Shown in pieces: positions 43,640 through 51,917 of a DNA stretch of 64,000 bases. Each line of letters begins with the position of its first letter. The first letter of the stretch is position 1. The notes below the pieces were generated by a model. That model saw only the letters and a program-made list of their open reading frames with translations, made no database searches and was not told the origin of the DNA. The DNA is from Homoserinimonas sp. OAct 916 (GTDB taxonomy: Bacteria; Actinomycetota; Actinomycetes; Actinomycetales; Microbacteriaceae). The DNA lies in assembly GCF_003260275.1 (NCBI RefSeq), contig NZ_QJHB01000013.1, positions 1-64,000 of the forward strand, in the 5' to 3' direction. The translations under genes and the position numbers were made by a program.

Positions 43640-44289
43640 CCCAGCCCGCCGGCCCCTCGGTGCATCGGTCGCGGGTGCGGTTTGCGGCCATGATCGTCGT
43701 CGGCTTGATTGCGGCCGGGTTCTGCCTCGCCTTCGGCGTGTGGAAGTATGCTCCCGCCGTGGGCTGGGCCGCAGCTGCGAGCACCTACATCATCTGGGTG
43801 TGGAGCATCATCGGACGGATGGACGCGCGCGCCACCGCCGAAAGTGCCACCAGGGAAGACCCATCTCGCACCACCGTCGAGCTCCTGATTCTCTTGGCCA
43901 GCGTTGCCAGCCTGGCTGCAGTGGCCGTGCTGCTCGTGCAGGCTCACACGTCCGACGGAGTGGGCCGTGTGCTGCTGGCTGCTCTGGCCGTGCTCAGTGT
44001 TGCGCTGTCCTGGGGTCTCGTGCATACGCTGTTCACTCTTCGCTACGCCTCCCTCTACTACGGGGGCAGCCACCCTGGCGGGGTCGAATTCAACCAGGTC
44101 GAACCGCCGCGTTACAGCGACTTCGCCTACTTGTCATTCACTCTCGGGATGACTTTTCAGGTCTCTGACACCAATCTGCAGTCAAGCGTCGTGCGGGGCA
44201 CGGCGTTGCGGCATGGCTTGCTGTCGTACTTGTTCGGCACCGTGATCCTGGCCACCCTGATCAACCTGATCGCCAGCTTCTTCGCCTGA
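43636..44289 (+). CDS. DUF1345 membrane protein
   Basis: 217 residues with about five helices. The family hallmark is RYSDFAYLSFTLGMTFQVSDTNLQSSVVRGTALRHGLLSYLFGTVILA in the C-terminal third, preceded by LHTLFTLRYASLYY-like sequence. DUF1345 function is unknown; the FVSFTLGM-type segment suggests an ion-channel relative. Co-translated with fadD. Confidence 0.88.
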   Translation: MTQPAGPSVHRSRVRFAAMIVVGLIAAGFCLAFGVWKYAPAVGWAAAASTYIIWVWSIIGRMDARATAESATREDPSRTTVELLILLASVASLAAVAVLLVQAHTSDGVGRVLLAALAVLSVALSWGLVHTLFTLRYASLYYGGSHPGGVEFNQVEPPRYSDFAYLSFTLGMTFQVSDTNLQSSVVRGTALRHGLLSYLFGTVILATLINLIASFFA

Positions 44290-44323
44290 CCTCCTTGGTC
44301 GAGGGATTGAAGAGGAGCAAGGA

Positions 44324-44371
44324 CTCGCCCCGACCACCGTCCGAGCGAACGCGTCCATCCCCTGGGGCGAG
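44324..44371. terminator. Hairpin between convergent DUF1345 and GNAT genes
   Basis: CTCGCCCC (44324-44331) and GGGGCGAG (44364-44371) are perfect complements separated by 32 bases. Its position between two convergent stops suits a bidirectional terminator, although it lacks a T-run. Confidence 0.35.
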
Positions 44372-44403
44372 GCGGGCCACGGTCTGCTGAATACGGCCTT
44401 CGT

Positions 44404-44910
44404 TCAGCCGCGCACGGGCGCGGTCAGCAGAGCCACCACAACCGAACCGCCCTTGGTCTCCTGCCGGCCGGCCTCGGTGAAGCCCAGCCGGCCGTGGAAG
44501 AGCAACGAGCCGGGGTTCGGCGGTTCAACGTTCACCTCACAGGTGACCTCGGCGCGCCCGGCGGCCCGCGCCACCTCGAACACCTGGTCGTACAGTACTC
44601 GGCCGATACCGGCGCCTCGAGCATCGTCGGCCACCACGATTCGATCGACATACAGGTGGTCTATTCCGCGCGCCTCGAACCAGAGATAGTTCTCACTGTC
44701 GTACGGTTGGCCGGGTTCGATCGCGATCATGAAGCCGAGCATGCGATCTGGGTCTTCCGAAGCCACGGCGGCGACGGCGACGGTGGCAACGTCGAGCAGC
44801 CGGGCGATATCAGCCTCTGCCGACACGGGTACGGCAGGAGCCGCGGCATTGTTGAGCCGCACCAGTTCGGGCAGGTCGGCAGTGTCAAGTTTTCGAAGGA
44901 TGAGGTCCAC
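44404..44910 (-). CDS. GNAT-family N-acetyltransferase
   Basis: 168 residues from a GTG start. The acetyl-CoA-binding loop is ARGAGIGRVLYDQVFEVARAAG after the strand YVDRIVVAD; the last strands contain VNVEPPNPGSLLFHGRLGFTEAGR. These are GNAT motifs A and B. The substrate is unknown. Its promoter side faces a 150-base gap before the DUF3097 gene's stop. Confidence 0.88.
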   Translation of the reverse strand: MDLILRKLDTADLPELVRLNNAAAPAVPVSAEADIARLLDVATVAVAAVASEDPDRMLGFMIAIEPGQPYDSENYLWFEARGIDHLYVDRIVVADDARGAGIGRVLYDQVFEVARAAGRAEVTCEVNVEPPNPGSLLFHGRLGFTEAGRQETKGGSVVVALLTAPVRG

Positions 44911-45063
44911 CAGTGCACTCTACTCGCCGAGACGCCTCGCTCCACCTCGCTGCACCGCGCGAAAGTGCAGTAGACGAGGGAAATTGTGTCTGATAACCGC
45001 ATTAACTGCCCGCTCGGTGGAGACGTGTAGTCGGGCGAAAGATTGCGGGCGGGCGAAGACGGG

Positions 45064-45894
45064 CTACTCCGTGACGAAGTCGATCAACTGCTCGACCCGG
45101 CCGAGCAACGCCGGCTCCAGATCGGCGAAGGTGTCGACGCGACTCAGGATGCGCTGCCAGGCGTGCGCGATATCGGTCTGAGACTCCCCCGGCCACCCGA
45201 GAGCCTGGCAGATGCCACGCTTCCACTCAATACTCCGTGGAATGGCCGGCCACTGCTCCAAGCCGAGCCTGGCTGGCTTCACCGCCTGCCAGACGTCGAC
45301 GTACGGATGCCCGACCACCAAAACGTTGGCCCCGAATGGGCCCCGTGCGACGTGCTCTGCGATTCGGGTCTCCTTTGACCCGGGCACCAGATGATCCACG
45401 AGAACGCCAACCCTGCGGCCGGGACCGGGGTTGAATTCTGCGATCAGCGCCGCCAGGTCGTCGATGCCGCCCAGGTATTCGACGACGACACCCTCGATGC
45501 GCAGGTCGGCGCCCCACACCTTCTCGACCAGTTCGGCGTCGTGCCGTCCCTCAACGAAGATGCGACTTGCCCGAGCCACGCGGGCGCGGGTATCAGCCAC
45601 GGCCAATGACCCCGAGGCCGTGCGAGCTCTCCCCTGCGGCGTCGTTCTCGCCCGGATCAGAGTCACGGGCTCCCCCTCCAACAAGAACCCGCCGCCCAGC
45701 GGGAAGACGCGCACCTTGCCGAAGCGGTCTTCGAGTGAGACGGTACCCACTTCGGTGCGAATCACGGCGCCGCAGAAGTCAGTGCGCAGCTCTTCGACGA
45801 CGAGGCCGGGAACCGCCTCAACGCTGCGAACGGGGGCGACGGCCGGGTGGCGCCAGTTCGTGGCCAACGGGTCAGTGTCATAACGGTCGTTCAT
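45064..45894 (-). CDS. DUF3097 protein
   Basis: 276 residues, the normal length of this actinobacterial family. Conserved blocks include FCGAVIRTEVGTVSLEDRFGKVRVFPL, RIFVEGRHDAELVEKVWGADLRIEGVVVEYLGGIDDL and RVGVLVDHLVPGSKETRIA. The last resembles a TOPRIM-like arrangement (Glu...DHL). Biochemical role unknown. The ATG at 45894 follows the GTG at 45897, which is an alternative start. Confidence 0.88.
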   Translation of the reverse strand: MNDRYDTDPLATNWRHPAVAPVRSVEAVPGLVVEELRTDFCGAVIRTEVGTVSLEDRFGKVRVFPLGGGFLLEGEPVTLIRARTTPQGRARTASGSLAVADTRARVARASRIFVEGRHDAELVEKVWGADLRIEGVVVEYLGGIDDLAALIAEFNPGPGRRVGVLVDHLVPGSKETRIAEHVARGPFGANVLVVGHPYVDVWQAVKPARLGLEQWPAIPRSIEWKRGICQALGWPGESQTDIAHAWQRILSRVDTFADLEPALLGRVEQLIDFVTE

Positions 45895-45961
45895 CACCCG
45901 TCGAGGCTAGCCGATGGCATAACGGGTTCTGCCCGGGGCGCGCCCGCGAGCCCTGCGCTCA

Positions 45962-46486
45962 CTACGAAGTGGCGTGAATGAATTCCGCAGCTGGCTTGCG
46001 GAGCCACTGCGTGATTCGCATGGTCAGTGCCATATCTGCCATCTGCGCCGTCCGAAGATTGGTCAGCCGGCTGGGTGTGCAACCGATTTCTTGCGCCAGC
46101 TGAGCCCACGTGGACCTACTCTTCTGGCGCTGCTCATTGAGTGCGGTGTGAAGCTGATTCAAATTCCACCGGAGCCTATGTTCTGGCCCTGGTCGCGGCA
46201 ACCGAACGTCGCCGACGTCGACGACCGAGCCGATAAGAAATTCCTCGGGTGCCCGGTCGAGCCAGCGCAGCAAGAACAGAGCATATTGACACGAGGTTTC
46301 GCCGCGTACCCCCAACCGTGAGACGGCTCCGCCGCAGAGTGGACTGTCCATACGCTCGGCATTGAGCGTCGATGACAACTCCCATAGCTCGTCAGCGAAT
46401 TCGTACCATCCCAGCCCATGTTCGCGGCGCTTTTCATCGAACGCGGAAAAGAACGCTGCGAAGTCGAACACCGGCAATTCGGTCAT
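45962..46486 (-). CDS. Regulator-like protein with two related HTH segments
   Basis: 174 residues from the ATG at 46486. Two similar helical units are visible: residues about 8-88 (FSAFDEKRREHGLGWYEFADEL, then RWLDRAPEEFL) and about 108-172 (LHTALNEQRQKSRSTWAQLAQEIGCTPSRLTNLR, then QWLRKPAAEFI). The second has a good Cro/CI-type helix-turn-helix. The matching RWLDRAPEEF/QWLRKPAAEF endings suggest internal duplication. Codon bias is weaker than in core genes. DNA binding is inferred. Confidence 0.72.
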   Translation of the reverse strand: MTELPVFDFAAFFSAFDEKRREHGLGWYEFADELWELSSTLNAERMDSPLCGGAVSRLGVRGETSCQYALFLLRWLDRAPEEFLIGSVVDVGDVRLPRPGPEHRLRWNLNQLHTALNEQRQKSRSTWAQLAQEIGCTPSRLTNLRTAQMADMALTMRITQWLRKPAAEFIHATS

Positions 46487-46608
46487 GATCTGCCACTTTA
46501 CGCCCGGCAACTTCCCACACGTAGCTGGAAGACCGGCTGTATCCGCGAAGTTGACCGTCGGCAAGCGGGATCCGCGTCGCAACAGATCATAGGCATTTAC
46601 CCACTCAG

Positions 46609-47277
46609 CTATGCGCTGAACAATCTCCAGTGCCCCTCGGAGACGACTTCGACGGCATCCCCGGTGACTTTGATAGCGGTCTCATCATCAATTGCGTAAC
46701 ACGGCGCCGATATGCCGGCGGCCCATTTCTCTGCATTGGAAATGGTGTTGTCTGGCAAGTCCTCGTTATCAAGATGCGGAAAGATCGAAAAATTGACCAG
46801 CCCCAACGTTTCGTCGGCACCAGTGGGCGGCTTCCAGCCAACGAAGGGCTTACCGATTCTGGGCGCCGCTACCATGCTCCCTGCGCTCAAGCCCACGTAG
46901 ACAACATCGCGCAGCGACGGCAAGAGGTCTGCCAGTCCGGACTGGCACATCCAGTAGTGGAGATAGAGCGGATCACCGCCTCCCACCAGCAGGGCGTCAG
47001 TCCCCTGCAACACAGGGATCCAACGCTCCTTCTCGATGCTGGGCAGCGCTGTGAGCTCCAGCACTCCCAATGATTTCCAGCCCAGCTCGCACATGGGGGT
47101 TCTGGGTTCTCTCCCGCTGATGAACCGCCAAGCATTGCCGGCACCGTCGGGATTGGCGTATGACGCGGTTGGAATGCAGAGAGCATTGGACTCAGCGATC
47201 GGTTTGCCCAGGAGATCCACTAGTGCGTCGTGGATGCGCGCGTTCTTGATGCCCGCTGAAGAGAGAAGAAGCTTCAC
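46609..47277 (-). CDS. Peptidase E (family S51)
   Basis: 222 residues from a GTG with AAGGGA upstream. Landmarks are TDALLVGGGDPLYLHYWM (about 93-110), the nucleophile Ser131 in YVGLSAGSMVAAP, and His168 in FSIFPHLDNED. These match the Ser-His-Asp arrangement of S51 peptidases, which cleave aspartyl dipeptides or, in the cyanophycinase branch, beta-aspartyl peptides. Codon use resembles the HTH gene next to it, so the two may have arrived together. Confidence 0.88.
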   Translation of the reverse strand: MKLLLSSAGIKNARIHDALVDLLGKPIAESNALCIPTASYANPDGAGNAWRFISGREPRTPMCELGWKSLGVLELTALPSIEKERWIPVLQGTDALLVGGGDPLYLHYWMCQSGLADLLPSLRDVVYVGLSAGSMVAAPRIGKPFVGWKPPTGADETLGLVNFSIFPHLDNEDLPDNTISNAEKWAAGISAPCYAIDDETAIKVTGDAVEVVSEGHWRLFSA

Positions 47278-47826
47278 AATGGGGTCCCTTGGTCAGATCG
47301 TCACCCGGTCCGAGTGATCCCATTTCATGGTGTGGGACTGACACCCCTGGTAGACGGATCACCGCGACCACACCATGCGGAAAACCCGCTGGCCCTGCCC
47401 CACTATCGTATGACGCGCAAACAGCGAATGACGAGCGGCCAGGCGATCAGTCAGCGCTGCGCCGGGGAGGATGCGCGGCACACCGATGCCGATCAGCGCG
47501 TGGCGGGCATCAAATGCATCAAATGCTGGAGCCGGCCGGCGACGCCCTGGAGGCAGTGGCAGCAGTGGACATCCAGGGGCCACCTCTCCAGCCGACCGAT
47601 CCGGATACCGCAACTGCGTCATGTCGCCGGAGTCAATCGCACTCAATCAGACACCCCATTGGGATCAGCGTTGCGCATTGTGGCTGCGGAAGTATTGCGT
47701 GGCTGATCCACCGATCGCCGCAAGTTGATCCCGGTGACAGTGATTTCGGGCTGGCGGAGAGCAGTCGCCCCGTGACTACACCCCCGAGCAGGTTTCCGAG
47801 AACGCGCGAGGAGTAAGAACATTCTC
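47278..47826. other. 549-base region without a supportable gene
   Basis: Open frames exist on both strands but have no ribosome binding sites, no recognisable domains and improbable composition (clusters of Arg, Pro, His, Cys). A 9-base duplicated motif (CATCAAATG, twice in tandem near 47508-47525) is the only repeat noticed. It may be decayed coding sequence on the edge of an acquired segment. Confidence 0.45.
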
Positions 47827-48444
47827 ATGGCAAACATCCCCGCAGCAGAGTACGCTCCCCACATGGAAACCGATCAGCTGTTCCTCGCGACAGACGCCGC
47901 ACTTCGAAGCGTCATAGACCGCATCACTCCAGAGGATTTCGACAAGCCGGTTCCCGCCGCGTGGTCGCAGACCCCCAACCCCACCATCCGCGACATCCTG
48001 AGCGCGCACGCCTACGACGAGGCCTGGGTTCCCAGAGTGCTTTCCGGTGCTTCGGCTGCCGACGGTGACGAGCTGCGCGACCGCGATCTGCTTGGTGACG
48101 ATCCGATTGCTGCCTATGACACGCTCAACGACGCCGCGACAGTGGCCGTTCGAGCGGGCGTCGATCCGGAGGCCATTTTCCGTTTTCAGTATGGCGACTA
48201 TCCGGCAAAGGAAGGCTTCGCACATCTGGCAATGTATCGCGGTTTTCAAGCGTGGCTCATCGCCAAGCACCTTTCAATTCCGTTCCACTTGTCCCCGGAG
48301 ATCATTGCCGGGATGAACGAACACGTCGTGCCCAACGCAGAGGAATGGCGTGGGTTCGGGGTGTTCCCGCCCGCAATTGATCCACCGGCCGATGCCGACG
48401 ATGAGACGCGGCTGCTCTGCACAGTCGGGTTCTGGATCGCCTGA
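47827..48444 (+). CDS. DinB-superfamily protein (maleylpyruvate isomerase N-terminal-like)
   Basis: 205 residues. METDQLFLATDAALRSVIDRITPEDFDKPVPAAW and PTIRDILSAHAYDEAWVPRVLSG fit the start of TIGR03086-like, mycothiol-dependent DinB proteins, with the first His ligand in the second block. FAHLAMYRGFQAWLIAKHLSIPFHL may supply later ligands. The upstream GAGGAG is 13 bases from the ATG, rather far; an ATG 11 codons later is possible. Enzymatic role unknown. Confidence 0.72.
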   Translation: MANIPAAEYAPHMETDQLFLATDAALRSVIDRITPEDFDKPVPAAWSQTPNPTIRDILSAHAYDEAWVPRVLSGASAADGDELRDRDLLGDDPIAAYDTLNDAATVAVRAGVDPEAIFRFQYGDYPAKEGFAHLAMYRGFQAWLIAKHLSIPFHLSPEIIAGMNEHVVPNAEEWRGFGVFPPAIDPPADADDETRLLCTVGFWIA

Positions 48445-48645
48445 ACCCGGTCGCGACGCAGGTCGGCTTCACCTTGCCTCTATCAATTCCTCTGAATCGA
48501 CGTTGCGTATTCGAGGGCAACTGACGTACCTGGGTGCCCGCAGAGCGATCCCTTTGCGCATCGGGTGAGGATCCCGTTCCGGACGTCCGCACTGAAAACC
48601 CTTTTGACGAGGCCAGCCCAACTACCACCTCGGGGCAACTCCTAA

Positions 48646-48900
48646 TCAAATAGAAAGGTGACAGCGCGCTGCAAGAGTATGCGCGGTAGTGGCGTCGGAA
48701 CATTCACTTCCGTGGCGGACTGTGCCCGTAACCCCGCCGGCGCAAGCCACACGGGTCACGCCCAAACGAAGCGTCGTGGATTCCGGCGAGATCTCTGATG
48801 AGTTGATGAGTTCCCACGTTCCGTCGCCTCCCTCTTCTGCGACAGGTACGCCAAGTCCGAGGTCCTGGGGGATGAGCAAGGTGCAGCCGCTCAGTACCAT
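48646..48900 (-). pseudogene. Lipoprotein gene fragment
   Basis: The frame begins MVLSGCTLL, a lipobox with no n- or h-region before it, and is preceded five codons earlier by a TGA in frame. It continues DGTWELINSSEISPESTTLRLGVTRVACAGGVTGTV, resembling small actinobacterial lipoproteins whose core reads VTRLxCAxGVTG. After GVTGTV the expected strand sequence is absent and an Arg/His/Thr-rich tail runs to a stop. Both ends thus look truncated. Confidence 0.45.
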
Positions 48901-48915
48901 CGCCGCACAGTGGGA

Positions 48916-49572
48916 TCAGTGCGTCGCATCGCGATGAAGTTGAAGCTGAAGCCCGTCCAGGATGAGCTCGAGGCCATTCCGAAATTCATTCTCAAATGCG
49001 TACACTCCCTCTCCAAGCAACTCGGCGAGCGAGCGCGCGAGGTAGGGGTAGTCCTCTGCAGACGGCGCAACTTCAGATGCGAAGGCGGCCTCGGCGCCTT
49101 CTCCCGGGGCAAACGGCAACCCAGATTCCGTCAGTGCGAAGCCGTACACGAATGCGTCGATTGTCGAGAATGCGTGGGTCGCGAGCGCTGCAGAGAAACC
49201 CTGGGTCAAGAGGCAGCCCAGAACGCGATCGTGATGGCTGAGGAGAGCTGGACCTGGCGTGGGCCGAGACTCGAGCATCCCAAGCGCCCAGGGGTGTTCT
49301 CGGAACACGTGCCTAGCCGACTCGGCGCGCAGAATCATCGCTTCGCGCCAAGGATCACTCACTTGGGGCAGTTCGATCTGAACGAACGCCCATTCAGCCA
49401 ACTCGTCGAGCAACGTCTCCTTGTTGGAGACATGGTGGTACAGCGACATCGCTTCAACGCCGAGCTGCGCACCTACGCTTCGCATGCTGACACCGGTGAG
49501 ACCCCGTCGATCTGCGACGGCAGCCGCTGCCGCCACTATTCGCTGTCGACTCAGCTTTCGTTTTACCGCCAT
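48916..49572 (-). CDS. TetR-family regulator
   Basis: 218 residues. The N-terminal TetR HTH (about 8-55) contains IVAAAAAVADRRGLTGVSMRSVGAQLGVEAMSLYHHVSNKETLLDEL; the helical C-terminal domain resembles TetR_C_1 (tetracycline-repressor-like). It diverges from the DUF6326 gene across an 83-base gap with a palindrome, so autoregulation plus control of that gene is likely. Ligand unknown. Confidence 0.9.
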   Translation of the reverse strand: MAVKRKLSRQRIVAAAAAVADRRGLTGVSMRSVGAQLGVEAMSLYHHVSNKETLLDELAEWAFVQIELPQVSDPWREAMILRAESARHVFREHPWALGMLESRPTPGPALLSHHDRVLGCLLTQGFSAALATHAFSTIDAFVYGFALTESGLPFAPGEGAEAAFASEVAPSAEDYPYLARSLAELLGEGVYAFENEFRNGLELILDGLQLQLHRDATH

Positions 49573-49589
49573 CAACCTATCCTTGCGCC

Positions 49590-49605
49590 CCTTACATCCG
49601 TAAGG
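49590..49605. promoter_or_regulatory. TetR-type palindromic operator candidate
   Basis: CCTTAC-ATCC-GTAAGG is a perfect 6+4+6 palindrome in the short divergent region between the tetR-like gene (start 49572) and the DUF6326 gene (start 49656). Operators of TetR proteins are typically 15-20 bp palindromes at this position. Confidence 0.6.
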
Positions 49606-49655
49606 TTACACTTTGAGAAATCCCTCGCTGCCGCAAACCCGAAAGGTCTTTTCCC

Positions 49656-50105
49656 ATGACCAACGCCTCGCTCCCCCTGGCTCCTCTGGATGCTCGTATT
49701 CGCCTTGCCGCATTGTGGACAGCAACCATGCTCATCGTGGCCTTCGTCGACATCTTCGGGTTCTACCGGCACGACATCAGGGAGCAGATCGAAGCAGGCC
49801 GGGTACTGGACTTCGAGATCGATCAAGTCTTCATGCTCGCCATTGTGGCGTACGTGATCGTTCCGACCCTGATGATCGTGCTCTGCACTCTGCTGCCGTA
49901 TCAGGCGAATCGCATCACGAACCTTGTCGTCGCGCTCATCTTCGCGGTGACAATTGTGGGTGCCGCGATAGGTGAGTGGGGATACTACTTGTTTGCGAGC
50001 GCTGTCGAACTCGGCCTCCTCGCCGCGATCGTGACACTCGCTCTGAGATGGACCGTGCCAGCGACGCAAGCGTCACCAGCCTCGCTCGCGCCCGCCTCGG
50101 TCTAA
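49656..50105 (+). CDS. DUF6326-like membrane protein
   Basis: 149 residues with four helices (about 18-36, 58-80, 87-107, 112-130). LAALWTATMLIVAFVDIFGFYR near the start is typical of the DUF6326 family. It is divergent from a TetR regulator, an arrangement often seen for transport or stress-related membrane proteins. Function unknown. Confidence 0.75.
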   Translation: MTNASLPLAPLDARIRLAALWTATMLIVAFVDIFGFYRHDIREQIEAGRVLDFEIDQVFMLAIVAYVIVPTLMIVLCTLLPYQANRITNLVVALIFAVTIVGAAIGEWGYYLFASAVELGLLAAIVTLALRWTVPATQASPASLAPASV

Positions 50106-50126
50106 CGCCAGAGCGGCAACAGAATT

Positions 50127-50630
50127 TCAGCGTGCGATCGGGGCTCTGAGCCGGGCCAGCAGTGCGTCGCGTTCCCGGGCGAAGCGTTCTTCTCGTTCGC
50201 GCTCTCGCTTGAGACGGTGCGCCTTCGGCCAGGTGAAGAGTTCGACGAAGATCACACCAATCATGGTGCCTGCACCGTTCGCGATCACGTCGCGCACGTC
50301 GGCGACCCGGGTCGGCAACCAGAAGTGCTGTGCCAATTCGATCCCCACCGAGACAAGCACCCCGAAAACGATGGCAAGCCACCACTGTCGGCGGCCGAAG
50401 AGCAACACGAAAAAGACCCCGACCGGCACGAACATGGCGATGTTGGCGACGAACTCGATCAGGTTGAACGTGATCCACTCGGTCGACGCGTGACGGCTGA
50501 ACAACTCGAGAACCCGGGCGAGAATCCCCGCGGTGCGATCGTCGTAGGGCGCCGGGCCCAGCGTGATCCAGCCGACAAAGCCCAGGTAGCCGAGCGTGAC
50601 CAGGCTGAGGATCGGGTGGCGCAGAAACAT
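50127..50630 (-). CDS. VanZ-family membrane protein
   Basis: 167 residues. Helices with WITLGPAP, NIAMFVPVGVFFVLLFG, FGVLVSVGIELAQHFWLPTRVADVRDVIANGAGTMIGV contain the VanZ family signature (F-P-G, E-x-x-Q, R-x-x-D-x-x-D/N-x-x-x-N-x-x-G). A basic coiled-coil tail of about 35 residues follows. VanZ homologues confer low-level teicoplanin resistance in enterococci; the general function is unknown. Confidence 0.88.
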   Translation of the reverse strand: MFLRHPILSLVTLGYLGFVGWITLGPAPYDDRTAGILARVLELFSRHASTEWITFNLIEFVANIAMFVPVGVFFVLLFGRRQWWLAIVFGVLVSVGIELAQHFWLPTRVADVRDVIANGAGTMIGVIFVELFTWPKAHRLKREREREERFARERDALLARLRAPIAR

Positions 50631-50754
50631 TGCTCCAGTGTCTCACCCTTGCCCGTGCAGACGGCGTGAGTTTGCACAGAGTGCTTTCCGCACGAAATGG
50701 AGCAGGAACAGAATGGAGTGAGCACCCATTCGATTCAGACTGAAGGAGCCAGAC

Positions 50755-51807
50755 ATGCTGGGAACAATGATCTACGGCGAGCGCGACATCCGCGTCGAGG
50801 AGCGCCCGCGTCCACGGGTTCTCACGGGCACCGATGCCGTGGTGAGAGTGACGGCGGCCTGCGTGTGCGGGTCAGATCTCTGGGGATACCGTGGCCTGAT
50901 GCCACTCACCGGCGGGCCGCGCCCGATCGGCCACGAGTTCGTGGGGATAGTGGATGAGATCGGTGATGCGGTGTCGACCCTCTCGGTCGGCGACTTTGTG
51001 ATCTCGCCGTTCACCACGAGTGACGGAACCTGCCCGGCCTGCCTGAACAACATTCACTCCGCCTGCGTCAACGGATCGAACTACGGCGCCAAAGACCGCA
51101 ACGGCGAGCCGCTGGCTGGCGCCCAGGGTGAATACGTGCGTGTGCCCTTCGCCGACGGCACCCTGGTGCGCGTGCCCGGCGACGTAGATGAGGCACTCGT
51201 TCCGAGCCTGCTCGCGCTGTCAGATGTGATGAGTACCGGGCATCACGCCGCCGAATCCGCCGGGGTCGAGGAGGGCTCCACAGTAGTGGTGGTCGGTGAC
51301 GGCGCGGTTGGCCTGTGCGCGGTGCTCGCCGCGCATCGCCTGGGTGCCGAACGGATCATCGCGATGAGTCGCCACGAGAGCCGGCAGAAGCTCGCACGGG
51401 ATTTCGGTGCGACCGACATCGTCGCCGAGCGCGGTGACGAGGGCATCGCGAAGGTGCATGAGTTGCTCGACGGGCAGGGGGCCGACTGCGTGCTGGAAGC
51501 GGTCGGCATGAAGGATTCGATGCACCAGGCGTTGCACTCCGCAAGGCCCGGTGGCTCGGTGGGTTATGTGGGTGCTCCCGTCGGCGGACCGGAGTTACCG
51601 ATCGGCTACCTGTTCTCCAACAACATCCATGTCGGAGGCGGCGTCGCCCCGGCCCGCGCCTACATTCCCGAGCTTCTCGACGACGTGCTCGCGGGCACGA
51701 TCAACCCGGGGCTCGTCTTCGACCTGACCCTCCCGCTCGCAGAGGCGCCAGCCGCCTACGCGGCGATGGATGAGCGACGCGCCATCAAGGTGCTGCTCAA
51801 GCCGTAG
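50755..51807 (+). CDS. Zinc-dependent alcohol dehydrogenase (MDR family)
   Basis: 350 residues. Catalytic zinc ligands are Cys38 (CVCGSDLWG), His60 and Glu61 (GHEFVG). The Rossmann motif is VVVVGDGAVGLCAVLAA. The structural-zinc loop reads SDGTCPACLNNIHSACV, with the first of the four usual Cys replaced by Asp; this variant occurs in a known MDR subgroup. It oxidises an alcohol with NAD(P). It starts shortly after a long in-frame GTG region but the ATG at 50755 has GAAGGAG upstream. Confidence 0.9.
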   Translation: MLGTMIYGERDIRVEERPRPRVLTGTDAVVRVTAACVCGSDLWGYRGLMPLTGGPRPIGHEFVGIVDEIGDAVSTLSVGDFVISPFTTSDGTCPACLNNIHSACVNGSNYGAKDRNGEPLAGAQGEYVRVPFADGTLVRVPGDVDEALVPSLLALSDVMSTGHHAAESAGVEEGSTVVVVGDGAVGLCAVLAAHRLGAERIIAMSRHESRQKLARDFGATDIVAERGDEGIAKVHELLDGQGADCVLEAVGMKDSMHQALHSARPGGSVGYVGAPVGGPELPIGYLFSNNIHVGGGVAPARAYIPELLDDVLAGTINPGLVFDLTLPLAEAPAAYAAMDERRAIKVLLKP

Positions 51808-51917
51808 ACCGGTCAGCACTCGCCGATCATCTCGTCTGGTCCGCGTCGTCGGTTCACACGGGGCCCTGTCGTGCCCTTTTATGCCGACCGTCACGGCTTC
51901 GGGCGTAGCCTCGAACT

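Noticed and set aside
47289-47816. 175-codon plus-strand open frame in the gene-free stretch
   Set aside because: No ribosome binding site, no family resemblance, and implausible residue content.
49613-49975. Alternative plus-strand frame over the DUF6326 gene
   Set aside because: It is a frame shadow; the 49656 frame has four clean membrane helices and a family signature.
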